Part shown: piece after piece, positions 27,201 through 36,200 of the stretch
Numbering within the stretch: position 1 is the stretch's first letter
Layout: every line of letters starts with the position of its first letter
Origin: Colius striatus
Taxonomy: Eukaryota > Chordata > Aves > Coliiformes > Coliidae
Assembly (NCBI RefSeq): GCF_028858725.1
Contig: NC_084776.1
Location: 3,782,001 to 3,846,000, forward strand
Reading direction: 5' to 3'
Length of the DNA stretch: 64,000 nt
Made by a program: the position numbers and the translations under genes
The notes under the pieces: generated by a model
The model's input: only the letters and a program-made list of their open reading frames with translations
Told to the model about the DNA's origin: nothing
Database searches by the model: none

Positions 27201-30200
27201 TGCCAAGCGAGCACATGTCCTTTGTATGCCTCTCGTTTTTCAGCTACACTGAAGTTGCCTTCTTTCCTGAAACAACTTCTGATAAGCTACAGCCAGCAGG
27301 TCATAGTAGACTGAGAGTGTCATCCCTGAATGTTACATGAATTGCAGCTTATGCACATGAAAACAAATTGCATATTTCAATGGTCTTAATTGGTTTTGTT
27401 TGTTTAAGCACGGGGATTTGTGTCTAGGTTATAGTCCTGTCCTGGAGTAATCACATGAAGTGCCTCCCTCTCTATTTATTCATTTAATATACTTCAGGAG
27501 GAGCTAAAGAAAGACTTGACTAAAATTAAGAAAGAAAAAGAAAAAGCCCAGGCAGCTGCTGCTGCAGCCGCAGCCGCTGCAGCTGCTGCACCACCAGCAC
27601 CGCCCGCGCCGCAGCCGCCGCCGCCACCGCCGCAGCAACACGCAGCCAGCGTCACCTCCTCTTCCTCCTCCACCACGGTCCCCATGCCAGTATCCTCCCA
27701 GAAGAGGAAGCGAGATGAGGAGAAGGATTCATCAGCTTCTAAGTCCAAGAAAAAGAAAATGATTTCTACTACCTCAAAGGAAACCAAGAAAGACACAAAG
27801 CTTTACTGCATCTGCAAAACGCCTTACGACGAGTCCAAGTGAGTAGCGGCTGCTGCAGCCTCTTCTCTGTGTTCCTAGCTTTAGCTTTAGTGCTTAGCTC
27901 TTAGTGCAAGGTAGTTCTAGAATTGGAGATAAGAGTATCAGGTGTTATTGCAGTGATCACTAAGGTACAGAGAATAAAGCTTGTTGTCCACTAGCAGTTA
28001 CAAAGCTCGTAACATACTTGATTTATGCTGTTAATGTACGTGATGTGTATTTCTCCTTGTTTGCATGTTTCCATCCTATGACCTTTGTCTCACATGCACA
28101 TACTCTTCTTTCTGTTTTTCCCTCCGCTCTGTTACTCTTTCTTTGCCGTTTTGCCTCTGCCTCAGAAGCAAGTGACAATTGGGTTTGAGCGATTCCTTGT
28201 GCACAAGTAGCTGGTGTTCTTGGGAAACAGCTTTTGGTACCGTCTTCCGATCCATGGCTTGTTTTTGTAAGCCAATAGCCAGTAAAGGAGGTTCCAAGTT
28301 ACTGGCCTGCAGTTCACTTTGGACAATGTTTCAGGTAGAAGTGGTTTCCAGGTGTAGTAATTTACATCTCAGGCTTGATAAAAGATGCACATGTGAGCAT
28401 TTGACCAAGTGAAAACTGCAGTTCTCTGGTTTGATTGTGACTGTGAATGAGGGAAAATATTTACGCCACAAAAGAAGTTTGTGAAGAGGTTTAGCAAGTG
28501 GTGGAGTGGAAGATTCAGGAGTTTGCAGGAGGACAGTTACATGTTCCTGCTTAAGCTGGGTGTGACTAACACCAGCAGATAGCTAGTGGCTAGTCAACAT
28601 CTGATAGCTGTGTAGAGATGGGTTTAAGTAAATTCAGCTTATATTCTCACATGGAAATGGTCTGATCTGCTCGACAAGTGACCACACCAAAACGTGTCAG
28701 TTGGTGCCATTAGGTGGTGGTTTAAGTGCTGGTAACAGAAAGAAACCATAGAAGTGGAGTAGCGCTTTCACTCCAGTAATGGTTCTTCATTCCAAACGTA
28801 GGGCCAGGACTCTTGAGGTTCTTTCCAGCCTTTTGGGGGATTTGTTTGTTCATTTCTCTTGTTTGTTTGTTTTAGTGCAGCTGAGGTCTGGGGATTTTTC
28901 ACCTTGGTTGTTCAGTAGCTCTGAACATTGGCTCAGTGGGGGAAACTGGACAGCTCTCTGTGCTGCTGTTACTGTAGAAATCACCAGCTTCTGGCTGTTA
29001 AATCGCTGTTACTTCTAAGAGATGTCACCAGTCTCCCTTCAAGAACAAACATTGTGTTAGGCTTTCTGTCATCCAGTAACCTGGGAGGACACCCTGTTCT
29101 CGTTTTGTTGTGATACCAAACAAAGGTCCATTATTTATGGTGGTTTCTTAGTGGTAGAACAGAGATAAACAAATTCTGTGAGCAAAAGGATTTCATTGTC
29201 AGGAGAACTCCGATGACTCTAATGGGCATTTGAGTATGCCAATGAAAAGATTGGTCATAGAATGACTTTTGGTAGCCAGGATCAAGAACTGTGCTTAAAT
29301 GCAGAGATGAAAACTCCAGAAACTGAAATGTTAGTAACTCAGTAACATCCTCAGCAATATGATTTGGTTCTGCTGCTTTTGCTTTTTGAGAATTCTGATT
29401 TTTCTCTTCTTACAAATGATGACTGCACTGCTGAACTACTTTATCCCTTCACTGTTTGAAAGGGATCAGTCAAGTTTTAAAACTGTTTTATTTTCATATA
29501 CACAGGCATCAGATACTTTGTGCTTTTGTCTCTTTTCTGCTTCAGAAAAGACAGAAGTGCTGCTTGAAAAGCTAATGTGTGGCATATTGTGAATACCCTT
29601 ATGCATTTTTTAGCATGTAGTAAACCCTCAGGAGTCATTCTGTGGTGTACATTTTACTGCTAAGCTTTTACTTTTAGTTCTCATTTATGATACCCAGGAT
29701 TATAGGGACCTGCTCATACTGTTTGCCTGGATGGTCAGGCAGGGCATCTTTGTAGGATTCCTGCTTAGATTCTAACACATTTGTTAAAGCAAAATGTGGC
29801 AAAGTTGAGTGTCTACACCTAGACATCAATCTGCTTCCACATCAGCAGGAGCACACAGACCCAGACCCTCTGGGGAAGAGGATGCAGGCTGAGTCATTGT
29901 TGGTAGTTGTCAGGAGGGAGCTGTATCTCTCCGTGGTTTATGGGAGTGGGATATTTTTCTTCAGAATTTGTCTGACTGGAAAGGAAGAGAAAAGGCAGGA
30001 TCTGAGTATCCAGGACATATGCAGAGGCCCAAGAAAATAGAGATGCTTGCTCTGTGGAACCTGTGCCAGCTGCTGACCTGTTGCCAGTGTGCCATGTCTG
30101 GTGGGTGCTGCTCACTGACCGACCAACACAATGGCAGCAGTTCCTGCAGCAGCACGTGGCAGGTGGTTGATGGTCTCTGAAATTTGGGCAGGTGGAGGTG

Positions 30201-33200
30201 CTGAGTCAGCTTGCTTTTGCTCAGGCAGAGAGAACGACTGTGTAACTTTGCCCATCTGGTTGATTGTCACTAGTCATAGGTGTGTTTTGAGATATCCATG
30301 CACAAAATGTCAAACATCCTTGCATAATATTTTACAGTTTTGTCACAACCATTCTGTGCAAGGTCCCATTCCCATGATTCTGTACCTGGTTCCCTTCACT
30401 TTGTGTCATACCACATCTGGTTCCGTCACACAGCTGAGTCTCACAGACACGATTCACTGAAGATGGTCCCTGTGCCCATGTGCTGAGTTTTGAGTAGTTC
30501 AGTGTCTGTTCTTCAGTACACACCCCCTCCCCCCTCAGGAGAAAAAAAAGAAAGGAACTTATGCCAACCACATCCTGACCCCATTTTCTCTCATCTCATG
30601 TGATACCACTCTGTGTTCACACATGGCTGGTATGCATGTTCTTTACTTGTAACTCCTAGTTGGTGTTTGCGCTTTGCTTTTGTTTTTTTGAATTAACTGA
30701 GCCCTACATTTTCAAATCTTCAGGAAAAATGTTTCAGTGGCTTTTGAGCTGCGGTTTTGAAAATGTAAATCTTTTCTTTGGCCTTCTCCTTTTTGTGCCT
30801 TTTACAATTTTTCCCACACAAGCTGGAGATGTAAATTTTTAGCCCAGTTTTGTCACAATCTGGTTACATATTGATGTGCATTTTAATGAACTGCCAATTG
30901 AAAATTGACCCAAGCAACCTTACTGACAGTATAACTGCAGCATGAGATCTCAGTGTGTAAGGACAGAATGCTAAGAAGCAGGGAAACACAGACAGAAAAT
31001 TGAAGCAAGTAGGCCAGCAAGAAAGTGCATCAGAGAGAAAGGCAGGGAAAAGTGCCATGCCATTTGAAATGACAATTACATTGTCATTTTCATTGTGAAT
31101 ACTTTTAGGTTCTATATTGGCTGTGATCTTTGTACTAACTGGTATCATGGAGAATGTGTTGGCATCACAGAAAAGGAGGCTAAGAAAATGGATGTGTACA
31201 TCTGTAATGATTGTAAACGGGCACAAGAGGGCAGCAGTGAGGAATTGTACTGTATCTGCAGAACACCTTATGATGAGTCGCAGTGAGTTCTGATAAGAAC
31301 CTCTTATTTAATGTTTAGGTAGCAAACTGCTCTGACTGTGGTTACCTGTTCAAAAAAAGAAAGAAGTTATTCTGCATATGTCATATTCATTCGTAATACA
31401 AACTGCTTTGCTGTAATTGTCTCCCTCTCCAAAATGTTTCTATGCAGTAAATGTGTAGGAAAAGTGAAGTTTTCAGGGTGGTCAAAATGTGTTGGGGTTT
31501 TGCTTTGTTGCTTTGTTGGGTTTTTTAACCCCAACACCATGTATTTTAAATTGTGATTTATTTTTATTGATTTGTTTTTCTTAACAAAGGATGGTGAGGA
31601 AGATGAAAAGACAAATGTGGTCTTTAGTGGGATTCTTTTTTGTGCTTTAGTCTGATCTGGATAGAAACATGATTTCAGCAGGGGGGGATCTGGTTGGTAT
31701 CTTTTACTGCACGGCTTTGTGTCATAGAATGCCCCTTCTGTATTCAACTATGAGACTGAAGCTTTCATATGAAAAATGTTTGTTTGGAGTGAAGCAAGAG
31801 CCCTAGTTTGTTAGTCCAGTTTGTGCAAAACGTATCTTGTATTGTTTGGGGATACTGAGTGAGTGAGGCTTCTGGCATTACACTGTCCTTTGCAACCCTA
31901 AAGCAGAGGAATGATGTTTGAAACTTCTACAGCTTGCAAGTGCATAGTGTGCAGTCTAGGAACTGATTTTGAAATGGTCTAATTGATGCTGTTTGTAAAC
32001 ACAAAAGCAGTTTGAACAGTGCAATTGGAAACTGTCAGTCTGAAATATCTCACCTTACGCTGTTGTATTTAATCATGCCAAGTATCTGCCTGTGTGCAGG
32101 GGATTGCAGGTGTATGTATTGGAATGTAACCTTTAAGTTAGACAGATGAAGTCACTAAGACTCTTGTGGATCTTGCAGATTTTACATTGGCTGTGACCGA
32201 TGTCAGAACTGGTATCACGGGCGCTGCGTTGGCATCTTGCAGAGTGAGGCAGATCTCATCGATGAATACGTGTGTCCACAGTGTCAGTCCACAGAAGATG
32301 CCATGACTGTGCTCAGTCCACTCACTGATAAAGATTATGAAGGCCTAAGAAGAGTACTACGTTCCTTACAGGTGAGAATTGAAGTGGAAGGTGTTTTTAC
32401 AGCACAGGATGTGCCTAGTGAGTCTTGGGTTTCTCTCCCAGCTGGTTCGAGATGGTTTGTAAAACAGAAGTTGTTTTGGTTTGGTTTTTTGGGGGTGGGA
32501 AATGCCACTTTGTCAGCTGCAGACTTGATTGGCATTGTTGTGCTGAGGAATTTACAGTAATTAGTATATCACTGCTTCTGAGTTAGTGAAACTAAAGAGT
32601 CTCTTCAGCAGAAGGCTTTTAAAGGAAGCAGGTTTACTGAAAATACCAAAAGGCAGAGAATTCGCCTCACTGAACACATAGGAGGTGCAAGGTTCTCTTC
32701 TCAGATTAGTTTTATATGATTTCTGATCTACTTCTGTGCTTGAATCTCAAGAGTTACTGATTTCAAGAGTGTTCTCACAGAAAGTCTTTACCAGCATGTA
32801 AACGATGGCATCCTGATAGAAAGACTTGCATACAGTGCGTTTCTGGTCTTTCTGTTGCTCCCAAATGAGCCTTTTCTGCTCTAACTGCAAAGAATTTTCA
32901 AGACTTTTGTTAAAGTGTGGTAACAGAAATCCTGAGAATAGTATTTTGCATTGTCCTGCATTATACAGACATTTATGAAAACTAGTTGGAGTACTTGGAG
33001 GTGAAAACAGCAGCCCATCTCTAGGTGTGACGTGCCAAGTACCCAGTAAACACCTTACACACCCTTCTGTGCACAGTGTCCTGCTGGGTCTGATTTTCAT
33101 GGTTTCCTGTTCTGAAGACCAGCTCACTGTGTCCTTGACATTGAGGTTTAGAACCTTAGACAGTCATCAGATAAGAACTAGTTATTTTCCCATGTAACAC

Positions 33201-36200
33201 TACACATCCTTAAGCTCAACTTAAGCTGCAACAGATAAAATGAGAATGAGAATGTTTAGTAGCTAAAACAGTGCTAATTGAACTATTTTTTTTGTTGGTA
33301 ATGATGTCTTGTTTTCCTGACAGGCTCACAAGATGGCATGGCCATTCCTAGAACCAGTAGACCCCAATGATGCACCAGATTATTATGGTGTTATTAAAGA
33401 ACCAATGGGTAAGTGTTCTGAGCCATAGCATGTGTGAGTGGATTTGGGTTCAAGTACCTGTTGACCATTTCCATCCAGGGATGGAAAGATGTGTTTTGCA
33501 GAATGCAGTTTCTGTGGTCAGGGAAACTGAGACAATATGATTTCTCATTGATGTACTTAAAGGTTCATGAGGCTTAATATATGTACTTGTAGGATAACTC
33601 CTTAACCATAAATAATGTTGGGCTAATGTGAAACTCAGTGCAGCAATAGGACACAATCCTTGGGTTTAAATTCCTTTCTTTAATGCAAGAGGACAATTGT
33701 GCTTGGTTTTTTCCATCTTTTTCTGCATCAGTTGCTCCTACAAAATGTGAGGTGTGTACTCTGAGGAGGAAGTGGTGCTGATAGAGTGAAGTCTGACATG
33801 CAGCTTCAGATGCTGTTTACACTTCATCTGATAGCGTAGTGGATGCTACTCTAAATTTCATATCATATGTAATTTGTCTTTAAAGATATACAAACAAGAA
33901 TTGATTCAAATGTTGGGGGGGAGAAGTGGAAGAAGAGATGCTGCAGCTTTACAGCATTTTACTCTGATTTCATTACACCTTACCAGTTAGCTAAACATAG
34001 CCTAGATAAACACTTGCATGTGAAATCTCTTGGGAAAAGCCACCTCCTGCCAGAAATGGTGTAGCTAAATGTAATTCCTTTCCTTCCAGTTATTGAATCA
34101 GTACCTTTTTCATATGTCTGAATAAGGGCTGATGTCTCACTTGAGCTTTCCCACCCACTCCTTACTGATCCTAGAAATAGACAAGTTAAATTTAGTACCT
34201 TGGTGAAATTTGTAGGATGTTGACTGACAATAATATTTGACTCAGAAAATGTCCTTTTTGGTTCCAAAGTCTTGGATTATGCCCTTAGGAAAGTGCTCAA
34301 CAGCTCCTGTTCCATAATTGATGGGTTAAAGTTCATAAGGAAAGCTCAAGTAAAAATTATTTAAGTGTATGGTGACTGAATGAAGTAAACAAAAGTGCAT
34401 TTAGCCCTTTCTGACTTCATTAGCAGGAAAATACACTTGTAAGTACACAAGTAAATGCAAGTACAGCTGGGAATCCAGGCCCAGCTATGGGACCTTAAAA
34501 TAAGCACTTTAAAGAGTGTTTTCCAAGGGCAAGTCATTGGGTTTTTTCCAGCTAAGAGTGCCAATGTACATTTAGACAGCTGTATTTATAATTGACAGTT
34601 CCTCTGCCTCTCTTTAATCTATGTTTGCATTAAAATAGGACATTTACTGCTCACTTCACCATTCTGGTGTCATTAATGTGTCTGGTCAGTAAAAAGGAGA
34701 GCAGCACCATTGTGCATGGTCCTGCACTTGCAGTCTTTCACATCTCTGCCATGTGGTAATGTGCAGATGCCCATGAAAAACAAGACTTTGTTCAAAGCAA
34801 GTCATGAATTCCAATCAAATAATCAGGAGGTTTGGATAGCTGTTACCCATACACATGGGGCTCTTGGCCTCAGCAAGGGCTGTAAAGAAAGTACAGTACC
34901 AGGTAACTGAATCCAGATTGTCTGACTTGGTTTTGTCTTCCTGAATTTCTTCAGAAAAATCAAATAACTTCCTGTAAAGACCCAAGTTCTCCAAGGTCTT
35001 TTTGATCCTTGTCATTCAGCTGCACACAACATATCCATCCATAAGTGAAGGAGACCTACTGGTGTGTCCCCTGGCAAAGCAGCTGGCCCAGAGAGGCTTG
35101 GTTTCCTACCATCTGACCTTGTGAACTTCTGTCCAGGGTGAAAATGTCTCATTTTAACAATCTTTGGTGTTTCTTTCAAGACCTTGCCACCATGGAGGAG
35201 AGGATACTGAAACGTTACTACAAAAAAGTCACCGAGTTTGTGGCAGATATGACCAAAATTTTTGATAACTGTCGTTACTACAATCCAAGTGACTCCCCTT
35301 TTTACCAATGTGCAGAAGTTCTTGAATCATTCTTTGTACAGAAACTAAAAGGATTTAAGGCAAGCAGGTAAGCTAAAATGTTCCTAACCACAGATGTTGT
35401 GTTGTCCCTTGAAATCTCCTTACTGCTTTATAAGCTCACTTTGCATTCATACAGGGATTTGCCTCTCCATGCACTTTCCTGGACAACTGCTTTTCTCTTA
35501 AAGAAAACAAATGCATCTGTTCTGTAACAGCCAGCTGTCATTTTCTGTCACAATTAAGATTTCAGTAGGCTTTTGTGGTGGTTACTGTGTAATGTTTGTT
35601 CAAAATGAGTTGTTAGATGCAAATTTGGGGCAGTACCATCAATGTAGATGACTTGAGTGGCACTTCAAGCATTGCTGCAGAAAAGGTTGTGAGAATAATT
35701 TCTGATCAGGACAAATGCTATGCCTCAGGGCTCTGGTAATGTTCTCCTGTGCAGTGAATTCTTCTCAGGTGCTAAAAAGGGCTCAGTCCTTCCATGAAGC
35801 TTATAATCCAATGAAAGGAATTAACATACTTCAGTTTTCATCACTTGTCTCATCTTTTCAGAACTTATCAGATCTAAAACAAGGGGAATATGTAAGGTTT
35901 AAAGTAGGATATGGGAAGTAAACCACCACATTTACTATTTAAAATGAACTGGGTTTTTTTTTTCCTGTTACTTTCTGTAGCAGACTCCATATAGAGTATT
36001 TCCCTAACACAGACATTCCTGAAAACACACAGCTCCAGTACAGACTTTCCTAGTGCTTGCCTGTTCTGTCCAGGAGCACGTACTCGGAGTTGTATGGCAC
36101 TAGTGAAATTCTCCTGTGGTATTTTAGTACAGCTGTTGCTAAAACCAGCTTACTCCAGCCACCAACAGTGTAGGGATTCCTCCTGTGCCTCTGCTCTGTT

